Shown: positions 41,389-50,721, numbered from the stretch's first letter. The stretch is DNA of 64,000 nucleotides from Streptomyces sp. NBC_00335 (GCF_036127095.1 NZ_CP108006.1:8361501-8425500), one strand, 5' to 3'. Notes: generated from the letters alone by a model not told the origin. Numbers and translations are program-made.

Positions 41389-42769
41389 CTGTACGGGGCT
41401 GAGGCCGGCTCAGGACCAGCGCGTTGGAGCGGTCCAGGAGGAGTCGAGCGCCGGGGTGTCGTTGATGGGCGGCCAGGTGTTGGCGTATGCGGGTGTGGGC
41501 CTGGTCGACGGTCGCGGAGTGCAGGTGGGGGAGGGCGGCGAGGAACGCCGTCCAGTGTGCTCCGGCCTCGTCGAGGTGGCCGATGCCGGTGAGGGTTTCG
41601 GCGAGGTCGGCGTGGGTGAGGGCCGTGTTGCGGCGCTCGTCCGGGGGGCGGTGGCGCAGGGAGGCGGTCAAGGCGATGGCGGCCTGACGGTGCTCGCCGA
41701 CGGCCCGCAGGACCTGTGCGCGCTGGTAGTCGAACGCGGCTCTCGGATAGGTGCCGCCGAGGCCGTTCCTGCCGGTCCGTCCGTTCCCACCGACCTGTCC
41801 GTCGTCGTGGAGGGCCTCGGCGGCGACAAGGACGCGGACCGCGGCTCTCGGCCTGGCGTCCAAAGCGAGGGTCAGGGCCTGCTGGGTGAGTAGAAACGAT
41901 TCCTCGGCGTGTGCCGCCCTCCCCCTTGTGGTCTTGACGGCGGCGTCGGCGAGGGCCGCCGCGTAGCGGTGGCGGCCGATGCGGACCGCTTGGGCGCTCA
42001 TCACGCGCAGGGTGATCGCGTACGTGGTGCGCTCGTCGGCCTCGGCGGCGAGGGCCAGGGCGGCCGTGAAGTAGTGCTGTGCCAGGGCGTGGTGACCCGC
42101 GTCGTCGCTCATCCGGGCCATGAGGTGCGCCAGCTCGGTCGCGGTACGGAGCCCTTGGCGGCGGTCTGCACCGGGGGCGATCCGGGTCAGGAGCGCGGCC
42201 ATGTCGTCGGCGATGTAGGAGGCGACCGCGCCCCGGCCGTGCCGGCCGCCGAAGGCGTCGTACATGGTGTGGAACACCTTGGTCATCTGGGCGGACGCCA
42301 GGGCGGGACCCGCGACCGGTTGGCGGCCGGGGCGTGCGCGGGGTGGAGGGACGCGGTCGTGCCAGGGCGGCTGGGGTACGGGTCCGGGGCGGAAGACGCT
42401 TCGGGTGAGCTCGGCCCGCCCTTCCACGGTGAGGTCCTCGCGCGCGAGGAGGATCAGAGTGGCGAGGGGGCTCGCGCCGGGACTCAGCGCGCGGACGGCA
42501 GCCCCCAGGTGTGCGGGGTGGCGGGTGAGCCCGGTGTCCTCGGCGCTGACGCAGCGGCCGAGTCGCTCCGAGAGGGCCTGGGCCACGAGCTCGGGGACCG
42601 GTGCCGGCGGGCGGGAGCCGGCCAGCCAGTGCGAGACGGTCGAGCGCCCGTAGGCCACATCGAGGCCGGCGGGGTGCGCGAGGGCGCGGACCTGGCGGGC
42701 CAGTTCCGCTGCGCTGTACCCGGCCTCGTCCATCAGTGTCTTCAGCTGGTGATTGGCATGTCGTCGCAC
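41381..42769 (-). CDS. XRE-type HTH regulator with TPR-like C-terminus
   Basis: A 462-residue protein. The N-terminus holds a helix-turn-helix of Streptomyces type (LKTLMDEAGYSAAELARQVR ... YGRSTVSHWLAGSRPP), and the rest is a string of Ala/Leu/Arg-rich helical repeats (HHALAQHYFTAALALAAEAD, YAAALADAAVKTTRGRAAHA, QAAIALTASLRHRPPDER) like TPR sensor domains. These regulators are abundant in Streptomyces and mostly uncharacterised. The GTG at 42769 is chosen because upstream residues are low-complexity. Confidence 0.8.
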   Translation of the reverse strand: MRRHANHQLKTLMDEAGYSAAELARQVRALAHPAGLDVAYGRSTVSHWLAGSRPPAPVPELVAQALSERLGRCVSAEDTGLTRHPAHLGAAVRALSPGASPLATLILLAREDLTVEGRAELTRSVFRPGPVPQPPWHDRVPPPRARPGRQPVAGPALASAQMTKVFHTMYDAFGGRHGRGAVASYIADDMAALLTRIAPGADRRQGLRTATELAHLMARMSDDAGHHALAQHYFTAALALAAEADERTTYAITLRVMSAQAVRIGRHRYAAALADAAVKTTRGRAAHAEESFLLTQQALTLALDARPRAAVRVLVAAEALHDDGQVGGNGRTGRNGLGGTYPRAAFDYQRAQVLRAVGEHRQAAIALTASLRHRPPDERRNTALTHADLAETLTGIGHLDEAGAHWTAFLAALPHLHSATVDQAHTRIRQHLAAHQRHPGARLLLDRSNALVLSRPQPRTAG

Positions 42770-43421
42770 CGCGGGGCCCTCCCGATCCGGCAGGCGGCCG
42801 GCTGAGGAGGGCCGACCGCGAAAGTGCTCCCGGGTGCGGTTACCCCCGTAACGAGCAGAAAGGCTTCTCCTGGGAGTGACCAGCAGCAGAGGTGTTCGGA
42901 ATCCCGGAAAGGCCGCTGAGGGCCGGGAGGCACCGGGGGGCCGGGGCCGGGGCCCGTACCCGGCCGCTCGGAGGTCGGGTACGGGGTGGATCCCCGCATC
43001 CCGGTCAACGACGCGGCGGCGGGCCTGGTTGGCGTCCGCGGCTCCCGCACATGCGTGCAGAACCGTTTCCCTGCGGCCTCGTTCAGGAGACCGGGCACAC
43101 CCGCATGCTCGCTCCCGATGCCTCGACACGGACGGGTCGGCTCCCGCCCGTGGCCCGTGGCCCGTGGCCCGGGGCCCGTGATCCGTGACCCTCCACACCT
43201 GAGAAGCCGTTCACAAATGCGCAAACGTGCACGGTGCGAACCTCCGTGGGCGCGGACACCCCTTCCCCTCGACACCGGCGCAGATCTTGACTGGTCACAG
43301 CAGCCCCACCACACGTGGTTGCCGTCCCCGCGACAGACGCAGCACGTCTAGGTTCCCGGCTCCCTCCCCACCGCGCGGATCCCTGCCAGCACTGCCGCCA
43401 CAGCGGCAGGACCGGAGCACG
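42770..43421. other. Intergenic region with tandem repeat
   Basis: This 652-bp gap separates the divergent HTH regulator and CSD protein genes. No frame looks like protein. It holds a 7-bp tandem repeat (43147-43188) and otherwise Pro/Arg-coding high-GC sequence. Confidence 0.4.
43147..43188. repeat. Six copies of a 7-bp tandem repeat
   Basis: Three perfect CCCGTGG units are followed by CCCGGGG, CCCGTGA and TCCGTGA, a microsatellite-like tract in the leader region of the CSD gene. Confidence 0.8.
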
Positions 43422-43634
43422 ATGAACATCGACCAGCGGCGCACGGGCGTCGTCGTGTCCTACAACCGCGACCGCGGGTACGGCTTCATCCGCCCGTACG
43501 GCGACCAGAGCACCCTCTACGTCGAGCGGAGAGCGCTGGAAGGGTGGCTGCCCTTCCTTGCCGAGGGACAGCAGGTGTCCTTCCTCGTCGAGTTCACCCA
43601 CGGCCGGTTCACCGCCGAGCGCGTCCTGCCCTGA
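43422..43634 (+). CDS. Divergent cold-shock-domain small protein
   Basis: 70 residues. TGVVVSYNRDRGYGFIRPYG resembles a cold-shock domain with RNP1-like RGYGFI, but RNP2 is changed (TLYVERRALEGW) and the canonical KWFN is missing. It could still bind nucleic acid as an OB fold. The ATG at 43422 follows AGGACCGGAGCACG. Not the same type as the canonical Csp at 10.7 kb. Confidence 0.75.
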   Translation: MNIDQRRTGVVVSYNRDRGYGFIRPYGDQSTLYVERRALEGWLPFLAEGQQVSFLVEFTHGRFTAERVLP

Positions 43635-43822
43635 GTACGCGGCGCCTGCCCACTGCCGGGCATCTCGCGGACGCGGCTCCTTGCGGCCCGGCCGGGGGAA
43701 GCCCGCTGCCGACCGTCTCGGCCCTCGAAGGCGCCGAGCCGCTCGACCTCGTCCTCTGCCGACCGAACTGCCCTGACACATCGGCGATTCCAGGTCCGGC
43801 CCGCGCCTCTCGGGAGGCTCCG

Positions 43823-44830
43823 TTGTCCATACCGCCACCCGTTCCCGGGGTCTGGCGCGATCCGTCCGTCCCCACCGCCCGTACGTGGACCGAGCCGATG
43901 GTCCGGGCCTGGGTGCAGCGCCTGCCCGCGGACAGCGATGTGCCACTCCTCATCCGCAGGATCTGTTCCACCCCCGGTACCGCGGTTCCCACGTCCAGTC
44001 TGATCGCACTGCTGCCGCACTGTCCGAGGTCACAGGTCCGGCGGCACATCGGTGCGTGTGTGCGGCGGGCGAACTCGGCTGCCCGGATCGTCGAGGAGCT
44101 GCGCATGCCCATAGCCCGCGCCCGCGACGGCACGTACACGGCCTCGGACGCCGTCGCCCGCATCGTCCTGGACGAGCTCGACCACCGACTCGACCACCCG
44201 CGTGACCACCCGCTCGACCACCGACTCGACCACCCGCGCGAGGACCGGCCGCCACCCCGGCTCCCCATCCTCGCCACCGATCACCGCCGCTCACCCCGGA
44301 CAAAGGATGTCAACGTGGAGAACGCCCCGATCCCCGCACAGGACCCGAAGCCCGTTGCAGCACCAGGCCTCACCCTGCCCTCGGACCCGGCGGAGCAAGC
44401 CGTCCGCGAGTTCAGGTGCGAGCGCCGGACCCGGCTCTCCGACCTCGACCGGTTCGGACGGGTCCACAACCTGTTCCTCATCCAGTACATCGAGGACGCG
44501 CAAGTCGAGTTCGGCTACGCGGCCACCCCCGGAGCCGACGGGCTCCTCGACGTCGGCTGGGCCGCGGTCCGCCGTGACACCTCGTTCCTGCGCCCGCTGC
44601 CGATGATGGCCGAACCCGTCTCGATCATCACCGCCGTCGGCCGGCTGGGCCGCTCCACCATCACGCTCCGCTCGCGGGTCGAAAGCCAGGGCGTGGTGCA
44701 CGCCCGGTCCGTCGACCAGTTCCTGGCCTGCGACGTCCAGGGCCGGCGCCGGCGCATCGACGACACGGAGCACTCCTGGTACCTGAAGTGGTCCGCCCCC
44801 GAGAACGCCGACTCCACCAAGCGCTCCTGA
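43823..44830 (+). CDS. Acyl-CoA thioesterase (4HBT hotdog) with an unusual N-terminal extension
   Basis: A 335-residue reading from a TTG preceded by GGGAGG. The C-terminal 150 residues are a hotdog thioesterase: RRTRLSDLDRFGRVHNLFLI (the Asp/Asn pattern of 4HBT enzymes), VEFGYAATPGADGLL, and VESQGVVHARSVDQFLACD. The N-terminal 165 residues are unrelated, helical, and end in repeated LDHP/RDHP units. A GTG at 44315 after AAGGA could start a normal 171-residue thioesterase, so the upstream part may be a separate product or a fusion. Codon use is coding-like throughout. A methyltransferase gene follows. Confidence 0.65.
   Translation: MSIPPPVPGVWRDPSVPTARTWTEPMVRAWVQRLPADSDVPLLIRRICSTPGTAVPTSSLIALLPHCPRSQVRRHIGACVRRANSAARIVEELRMPIARARDGTYTASDAVARIVLDELDHRLDHPRDHPLDHRLDHPREDRPPPRLPILATDHRRSPRTKDVNVENAPIPAQDPKPVAAPGLTLPSDPAEQAVREFRCERRTRLSDLDRFGRVHNLFLIQYIEDAQVEFGYAATPGADGLLDVGWAAVRRDTSFLRPLPMMAEPVSIITAVGRLGRSTITLRSRVESQGVVHARSVDQFLACDVQGRRRRIDDTEHSWYLKWSAPENADSTKRS
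44177..44238 (+). repeat. 36-bp-spaced direct repeat coding LDHP units
   Basis: A 26-bp block beginning CTCGACCACCGACTCGACC occurs at 44177 and again 36 bp later at 44213. It encodes His/Asp-rich LDHRLDHPRD-type sequence just before the thioesterase domain. Confidence 0.75.
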
Positions 44831-44907
44831 TCCGGGTGATCCGGGCCGGTGGCACACCGGACGACGGAACAACGACCCACACCGCAAGCATCGAGGAGTT
44901 GATCCGG

Positions 44908-45684
44908 ATGGACACCTACGACAAGAGCGTCCTGGGCCACGAGGTGCCGGGAGAACTGGAACGGCTTCGCCGGCTCGAAGCACTCGCCGACCCCCTGACG
45001 CGCAAGACCCTCGACAGGATCGGCATGACCTCGACGTGGCGCTGCCTCGACGTCGGCGCCGGCGCCGGATCGGTCGCCCGCCACCTCGCGCAGCGGGCGA
45101 CGGCAGGCCATGTCACCGCCACCGACCTCGACACCCGGTTCCTGCCCCTTGACGTGCCGAACCTGCTGCCTCTGAAACACGACGCCTGCGTCGACGACTT
45201 CCCTGCCGAATCGTTCGACCTGATCCACGCCCGTCTCGTCCTGGACCACCTTCCGGACCGGGAGAGCACCCTGCGCCGCATGATCGGCTGGCTCGCCCCC
45301 GGAGGGTGGCTCTACCTCGGCGGACTCGACGTGAGCACGTCCCTCAACTCCCCGTACCGGCCGGTCCTGGACGGCGTGTCGAGGTTCGCCTCGACGATGA
45401 CGGCGCAGATGGGAACGGACCTACGCTTCACGCGCCGTGCCACCAGCCTCATGCGCTCCATGGGGCTGCGCCACGTAGGCATCGACTGCGCGCCCATCAT
45501 CCTGGGCGACCGCGGCGAAGGGGACCGCTTCTTCGGCATCATGCTCAAGCAGTTCCAGACGGCCCTGCCCGCATCAGACCAAGAGGCACATGCCGAACTG
45601 CGAACAGCCACCGAGTGGCTGGCCGCCCCGACGGGCGTCGAGATCGGAGGGCTCTTCACGGCGGCCTGGGGGCAACGCGGCTGA
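44908..45684 (+). CDS. Class I SAM-dependent methyltransferase
   Basis: A 258-residue Rossmann methyltransferase: motif I CLDVGAGAGSVARHL, the acidic ATDLDTRFLPLD, FDLIHARLVLDHLPDRES and the post-motif WLAPGGWLYLGG. The C-terminal half resembles UbiE/Mg-protoporphyrin-type family members with unknown acceptors. It starts 77 bp after the thioesterase, on the same strand. Confidence 0.87.
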   Translation: MDTYDKSVLGHEVPGELERLRRLEALADPLTRKTLDRIGMTSTWRCLDVGAGAGSVARHLAQRATAGHVTATDLDTRFLPLDVPNLLPLKHDACVDDFPAESFDLIHARLVLDHLPDRESTLRRMIGWLAPGGWLYLGGLDVSTSLNSPYRPVLDGVSRFASTMTAQMGTDLRFTRRATSLMRSMGLRHVGIDCAPIILGDRGEGDRFFGIMLKQFQTALPASDQEAHAELRTATEWLAAPTGVEIGGLFTAAWGQRG

Positions 45685-45759
45685 GTCCCGCAGACGCCGG
45701 CAGTGCTCAGCGTCGCTGGCCCTCCCGGCCTTCCCGGCCCTCCGGCCCTCCTGGCCCTC

Positions 45760-47064
45760 CTAACCGTCCTGGTCGTTCACGGTGGCGAGGGATGCGATCC
45801 GTTGCTCGTGGTCGGGGAAGCGCAGAGTGAGGGTGAGTCCCCCCTCCGGGCCGCCGGGTCGTGCGGTCAGGGTGGCGTGATGGGCCTGGGCGATGGAGGC
45901 CGCGATCGACAGTCCCAGGCCGTGGCCGGTGCTCGCGGTGCGGTCTCCGTCGAGGCGTCGGAAGGGCTCGAACAGGTCGGGGATGCGGTCAGCGGGGACT
46001 TGGCGGCCGGTGTTGGTCACCGTCACGGTCGAGGCGCCGAGCCGTACGAGGACGTGGCCGCCGGGGTGGTTGTACTGGACTGCGTTGCCGACCAGGTTCG
46101 CCAGCAGGTGCCGCAGCAGCACGGGGTCACCGGGAACCACCAGGGGCGTGCCGGCGCCGGCGTCGGTGTCGATGCGCAGGCCGGCCTCGGCTGCACGCGG
46201 AGCGAACTCGGCGATCACGAGCCGGGCGGTGACCGTGAGGTCCACGGGCTCGGTCTCCTCCAGTCCGCGGTCGCTGCGGGCGAGCAGCAGGAGCGCGTTG
46301 ATGAGCTGTTCCGCTTCCCGGTTGGCGGTGAGCAGGTCCTCGCGGACGTCGGTGAGACCGTCGGGCAGGGGGTCGGCGAGGCCGACCTGGAGGGTGGTGC
46401 GCTGTACCGCGAGGGGCGTTTTGAGTTCGTGGGAGGCGTTCGCGATGAAGCGGCGCTGGCTCTCGAAGGACTTCTCCAGCCGGTCGAGCATGCCGTCGAA
46501 GGTGTCGGCGAGGCGGAGCAGCTCGTCGTCGGGGCCGGTGAGCGCGAGGCGCTGGTGCAGGTTCTGTTCGCTGATGCGGCGGGCGGCTTCGGTCACGGAG
46601 ACGACGGGACGCAGGGCCCGTCCGGCCAGCCACCGGCCGAGGAGCCCGGCGAGGAGTGCCATGACGACGAGGCCGACGGCGGACCAGCGGACCATTTGGC
46701 CCAGCGCGGTGTCCTGGACGGCCCGCACGGTTTGGTCGATCTTCTGGAGCATGGCGACATCGCTCGGAGGCTCGGGCCTGCCGTCCGGCCGGGTGGGGTG
46801 CACGGACTCCACGGGCGCCACGGACTCCATGGGCGCCACGGACTCCCTGGGGGTCGCCTGACCGCTCGGCAAGTCGCCGTAGGTGACCGAGATTCCCTGG
46901 ACCTGCTGAGCCGTTCCGTAGCGTGCGAGCAGCACGACGAAGGTGAGGAGGAGGATGCCGGCGAGGAGGAAGAGCCCGGAGAAGGCCATGGCCAGGCGCG
47001 CACGGAAGGGCAGCCTGCTCAGCAGGGCCCGGGGGTTCAGCGGTGCCGGGAGGTTCAGTCGCAC
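45760..47064 (-). CDS. Two-component sensor histidine kinase (OmpR-partner type)
   Basis: A 434-residue membrane kinase with two transmembrane segments (about 24-47 and 128-147) bounding an extracellular loop, then HAMP, HisKA with His212 in FIANASHELKTPLAV, and HATPase (VGNAVQYNHPGG, HGLGLSIAASIA). The loop holds three MESVAP-like repeats encoded by an 18-bp tandem repeat. The GTG start overlaps the response-regulator stop by 10 bases. The divergent ABC transporter is the likely target and possibly the sensor partner, as in Bce-like modules. Confidence 0.92.
   Translation of the reverse strand: MRLNLPAPLNPRALLSRLPFRARLAMAFSGLFLLAGILLLTFVVLLARYGTAQQVQGISVTYGDLPSGQATPRESVAPMESVAPVESVHPTRPDGRPEPPSDVAMLQKIDQTVRAVQDTALGQMVRWSAVGLVVMALLAGLLGRWLAGRALRPVVSVTEAARRISEQNLHQRLALTGPDDELLRLADTFDGMLDRLEKSFESQRRFIANASHELKTPLAVQRTTLQVGLADPLPDGLTDVREDLLTANREAEQLINALLLLARSDRGLEETEPVDLTVTARLVIAEFAPRAAEAGLRIDTDAGAGTPLVVPGDPVLLRHLLANLVGNAVQYNHPGGHVLVRLGASTVTVTNTGRQVPADRIPDLFEPFRRLDGDRTASTGHGLGLSIAASIAQAHHATLTARPGGPEGGLTLTLRFPDHEQRIASLATVNDQDG
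46801..46854 (-). repeat. Three 18-bp tandem repeats in the sensor kinase gene
   Basis: Three units (46801-46818, 46819-46836, 46837-46854) encode SVAPME/SVAPVE-type hexapeptides in the extracellular loop of the kinase. Copy number may vary and alter the sensor loop length. Confidence 0.85.
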
Positions 47065-47717
47065 AGCCGGTACCCCTCTCCCTTGTCGGTGAGGATCGGG
47101 CAGGAGTCGCCCAGTTTGCCGCGCAGGCGGCTGATGGTGGTGCGGACGGCGCTGGTGCGCGTGTCGAGGTGTTCGTCCCAGACGGTGCGGACGATGTCGT
47201 CGTGGGCCACTGGTGCTCCGCCGGCCCGCATCAGCAGGCGCAGGACCGCGGTCTCCTTCGGGGACAGTTCCAGCGGGATTCCGTCCACGGACACCTCGCG
47301 ACGCGTCTCGTCGAGGGTGATGTTTCCGAAGCTCAGCACGGTGTGGTGGGGCTTGGGGGTACGCCGGCTCAGTGCCCTCACCCGGGCGACGAGTTCGGTG
47401 AAGTCGAAGGGCTTGGCCAGGTAGTCGTCGGCGCCGAGCTCGGTGAGGCCGTAGACCCTGTCCGTGAGCTCGCCCGCCGCCGTCAGCATCAGGATCCGGG
47501 GAGGGTCGCTGAGCTCGCGCAACCGTCTGCAGACCTCGTCGCCGCTCATGACCGGCAGGTCGCGGTCGAGGATCAGGACGTCGTAGGCGGTGAGCAGGCA
47601 CATCCGCTCGGCCTCGTCGCCCGTGGCGGCGAGGTCGACGGCCATCGCCTCGCGGCGCAGACCGGTGGCGATGGTACGGGCGAGGACGCGGTGATCCTCG
47701 GCTACCAGGACTCTCAT
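47055..47717 (-). CDS. Two-component response regulator, OmpR family
   Basis: A 220-residue regulator. Receiver: MRVLVAEDHRVLARTIATGL, phospho-acceptor Asp51 in DVLILDRDLPVMSGD, and K in LAKPFDF. Winged helix: LELSPKETAVLRLLMRAGGA, WDEHLDTRTSAVRTTISRLR, GEGYRLCD. It is coupled to the kinase by a 10-base overlap and is divergent from the ABC transporter. Confidence 0.94.
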   Translation of the reverse strand: MRVLVAEDHRVLARTIATGLRREAMAVDLAATGDEAERMCLLTAYDVLILDRDLPVMSGDEVCRRLRELSDPPRILMLTAAGELTDRVYGLTELGADDYLAKPFDFTELVARVRALSRRTPKPHHTVLSFGNITLDETRREVSVDGIPLELSPKETAVLRLLMRAGGAPVAHDDIVRTVWDEHLDTRTSAVRTTISRLRGKLGDSCPILTDKGEGYRLCD

Positions 47718-47878
47718 GACTACAGGAAACCAAGATCACGATTGCAGTCGGATAAAGACGCGGGAGCCGGGGGAGTGAGGGCCGGGGCCAAAGACCAGGC
47801 CAGACGTGCGAGGCGGTTCCTTATGCCGCTGTAACACGCTTATCCGTCAGCAAACAGCAGACTGCTTTCGTCTCGGGC
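47718..47878. promoter_or_regulatory. Divergent promoter region of the two-component system and ABC transporter
   Basis: This 161-bp region separates the response regulator and the first permease gene. It is the expected place for the regulator's binding sites. No strong repeat stands out by eye. Confidence 0.35.
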
Positions 47879-49177
47879 ATGAACTTCGTCAAGCGTGCCG
47901 CTACGAGCCTGGGTGCCAGAAGATCCAAGACCGCGGCCCTGCTCGCGATCTTCCTCGTCATCTGCACCCTGCTCCTCGGCGGCTTCCTGCTACAGGCCGC
48001 AGCAGCCCGCCAGGAAGCCGACGCGCAGCGCTCCATCGGTGTCGACGTGACCGTCAGGAAGGAGGGTCTTACCCAGACACTGGCCGACCGGCTCGGCCAC
48101 GTGCGCCCGGTGCACCGCTACAACGTGGAGATCCGGGTCCGGGCCGACCCCCAAGGGTTTGCGCCGTTGACGCCGAACGCTCCGGAGCCGCGCGGTACCG
48201 AGGCCGAGGAGGAGGCGAAGGCGAAGGCGAAGGCGAACGGCGCGCTGGCCGTGAACGGCGTCCGCGACTCGGGCATGCTGCTGCCCTTCTCGTACGGCTC
48301 GACGAAGATCACGGCGGGTCGCGGCATCACGCCTGAGGACGCGGGCGGCGACGTCGCGCTGATCGAGCAGCGCCTGGCCGACGAGAACGACCTGAAGGTG
48401 GGCGACACCGTACGGGTGCGGTCGGCGGACGGCGCGCGCACGACGGCCGTGGTGGTCGTCGGCATCTTCCAGGACCCGGCACGGGATCCGACGACGTGGA
48501 TGCCTCCGCATGAACTGCCCGGCAACACGCTGTACGTGCCGCCGGGCACCGTACAGAAGCTCGCTGCCGGGTCCGGCTCCGCGACCGTCAGCGAGGCGGT
48601 GTTCAAGATCGGCTCGCCGGACGGGACCCGGCAGCTGCACGCCGAAGCCCAGCGGCTCCTGGGCAACGGCAGCTTCGAGTTCCGCGTCAACGACAAGGCG
48701 TACAAGGACCAGGTGCTCCCCATCCAGCGGGTCGGCACCTTCGCGGGACTCATCGTCTGGGTGATCGCCCTGGCCGGAGCGCTGATCCTCGGCCTCATCG
48801 TGACACTGCAGATCCGCGAACGGCGCACGGAGTTCGGGGTGCTGCTCGCGATGGGCGAGAAGAAGTGGAAGCTCATCGGCCAGCACGCCGTCGAAGTGGC
48901 GGCCGTGGCCCTTCCCGCGGTCGCTCTCGCCGCCCTGGCCGGCTCGCTGGCCGGACAGCCCGCCGGGGAGGCGTTCCTCGGCCATCAGGACGACAGGCCG
49001 GTCTCGGCAGCCCGTGCCCCGGACATCGGGATCGCCCCGCCCGCGGTACGGGTCGAGCCGGCCGATGTCGGCAAGGTCGCCGGCATCGGGCTCGGGATCT
49101 CCCTGATCTCCACCGTCATCCCGGGCATCGGGATCCTGCGCCTGCACCCCCGCTCCATCCTCACCGACAGCGAATAG
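47879..49177 (+). CDS. ABC transporter permease (MacB/FtsX type)
   Basis: A 432-residue permease. One N-terminal membrane segment (TAALLAIFLVICTLLLGGFL), a large extracytoplasmic MacB-core domain (about 50-280), then three membrane segments containing the FtsX module (LIVWVIALAGALILGLIVTL, RRTEFGVLLAMGEKKW, LGISLISTVIPGIGILRLHP). Such exporters act mechanically on envelope substrates or antibiotics. It begins MNFVKRA, like the next permease, showing a paralogous pair. A Lys/Ala repeat (AEEEAKAKAKANG) lies in the core domain. Confidence 0.88.
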   Translation: MNFVKRAATSLGARRSKTAALLAIFLVICTLLLGGFLLQAAAARQEADAQRSIGVDVTVRKEGLTQTLADRLGHVRPVHRYNVEIRVRADPQGFAPLTPNAPEPRGTEAEEEAKAKAKANGALAVNGVRDSGMLLPFSYGSTKITAGRGITPEDAGGDVALIEQRLADENDLKVGDTVRVRSADGARTTAVVVVGIFQDPARDPTTWMPPHELPGNTLYVPPGTVQKLAAGSGSATVSEAVFKIGSPDGTRQLHAEAQRLLGNGSFEFRVNDKAYKDQVLPIQRVGTFAGLIVWVIALAGALILGLIVTLQIRERRTEFGVLLAMGEKKWKLIGQHAVEVAAVALPAVALAALAGSLAGQPAGEAFLGHQDDRPVSAARAPDIGIAPPAVRVEPADVGKVAGIGLGISLISTVIPGIGILRLHPRSILTDSE

Positions 49178-49281
49178 CGGCTTCACCTCCCCGTTTTGCC
49201 GCTTCACCTCCCCGAATAGCCACTTCACCTCCCCGAACAGCCGCGCCGCCTCCCCGAATGGCCGCGCCGACTCCCCGCACG
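49177..49281. repeat. Five 21-bp tandem repeats between the two permease genes
   Basis: Units start at 49177, 49198, 49219, 49240 and 49261 with the core GCCGCTTCACCTCCCCGAA; units 4 and 5 diverge (GCCGCGCCGCCTCCCCG). The first unit overlaps the stop codon region of the upstream permease. It is a minisatellite inside an operon, so it would lie in the transcript. Confidence 0.9.
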
Positions 49282-49341
49282 GCAGTCACACCACACCGAC
49301 CAGCCACCCACTCGCACGGACCGAGAAAGCAGCAGATCCCC

Positions 49342-50721
49342 TTGAACTTCGTCAAACGCGCAGGGCTCAGCCTGTGGGCCCGCAAGGGCCGCACCCTGAT
49401 CACCCTCGCCACCTTCCTCGTCATCTCCGTGATGGTGCTGGCCGGCGTCCTGATCAACGGTGCGACCACCCGGGCCGAACAGGACGCCAAACGCTCCGTG
49501 GGCGCCGAGGTCAACCTCGACATGGACCTGAGCCAGATGGGCAAAACGGCGCAGCTCCAGGCACCGAGCATCGAGGCCTCGACCGTCGACAAGATCGGGT
49601 CCCTGCCCCAAGTGCAGAAGTACACCTACTCGGTGTGGGACCGCGCCCTCCTCACGGGCAAGAACAAGCTGGTCGACGGCGGCCCGAAGGACCCCATGGG
49701 CCCCGGCGGAACCGTCGCCACGGGAGTCCTCGACTCCTCGCTGCTGCCGGACTTCCGCAGCGGCAAGTCCGTCCTCCTTTCCGGTACGCACATCACGGCC
49801 GCCGACAAGGAGGAGAAGCAGCTCTTGATCGAGGAGCGGCTGGCCGAGCAGAACGGCCTCGAGGTCGGCGACAAGATCACCCTGACCGGCAACGACGAGA
49901 AGACGACAGCCGAGTTCACCGTGGGCGGCATCTACCGCGACCCCCGCCCCACCGCCGAGGCCGACGCCGAGTACGGCGTCAGCCCGGCCAACATGCTCTA
50001 CGCAACGGTGGGCGGCCTCGGCGCGCTCGGCACCGAGGGCAACGGGCCGCGGAAGGTCGGCAAGGCAACGTTTCTCCTGCAGGACGCGGACGTCCAGGGC
50101 GCGTTCAAGAGCGAGGCGAAACGAATCGCGGGCCCGGCGCTGGCCGGCTTCAAGCTGGACGCCAACGACAAGGCCGTCCAGCAGATGACGGGCCCCCTCA
50201 AGAGCATCCGCTCCACAGCCACCGCGGCCATGTGGCTGATGGGCCTCGCGGGCGCCGCCGTACTGGCCCTGCTGGTCAACCTCGCCGTCAAGCAGCGCCG
50301 CACCGAGTACGGCGTCCTGCTGGCGATGGGGGAGCAGAAGACCAAGCTCATCGCCCAGCAGGCCTTGGAGATCGTGATCGTCGCCGTCATCGCCATCGGC
50401 GTGAGTTCCCTCTTCGCCCCGAAGCTGACCCAGAGCGCCGGCCAGGCACTGCTCGGCAAGGAAGCCTCCGCCGCCGAGCGGAAGCTCGACTCCTGGAAAC
50501 CCCCGGCCCTCGGCAGCACCGGACTCGACCAGGGCATCGACCCGAACGACAGGCCCGTCGAGAACGCCGACCCCATCGACGAGATCACGGTGGTGCTCGA
50601 CCCGGCAGACCTCGCAACGGTCGGTGGCGTCGGCCTCGGCATCGGCCTCCTCGCCACCGCAGTTCCGGCCGCGTCCGTACTGCGGCTGAGCCCCCGCACC
50701 ATCCTCTCGAAGGGCAAGTGA
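49342..50721 (+). CDS. ABC transporter permease (MacB/FtsX type), second paralogue
   Basis: A 459-residue permease with the same layout as the one before it: MNFVKRAGLSLWARKGRTLI, a first membrane segment, an extracytoplasmic core (about 50-290), and a C-terminal FtsX module (LLVNLAVKQRRTEYGVLLAM, GEQKTKLIAQQALEIV, LRLSPRTILSKG). The TTG start at 49342 follows a poor ribosome site. Together with the first permease it likely forms a heterodimer served by the ATPase 5 bp downstream. Confidence 0.87.
   Translation: MNFVKRAGLSLWARKGRTLITLATFLVISVMVLAGVLINGATTRAEQDAKRSVGAEVNLDMDLSQMGKTAQLQAPSIEASTVDKIGSLPQVQKYTYSVWDRALLTGKNKLVDGGPKDPMGPGGTVATGVLDSSLLPDFRSGKSVLLSGTHITAADKEEKQLLIEERLAEQNGLEVGDKITLTGNDEKTTAEFTVGGIYRDPRPTAEADAEYGVSPANMLYATVGGLGALGTEGNGPRKVGKATFLLQDADVQGAFKSEAKRIAGPALAGFKLDANDKAVQQMTGPLKSIRSTATAAMWLMGLAGAAVLALLVNLAVKQRRTEYGVLLAMGEQKTKLIAQQALEIVIVAVIAIGVSSLFAPKLTQSAGQALLGKEASAAERKLDSWKPPALGSTGLDQGIDPNDRPVENADPIDEITVVLDPADLATVGGVGLGIGLLATAVPAASVLRLSPRTILSKGK

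Noticed and set aside
49177..49281. CRISPR-like array
   Set aside because: Units are directly contiguous 21-mers without spacers, so this is a minisatellite.
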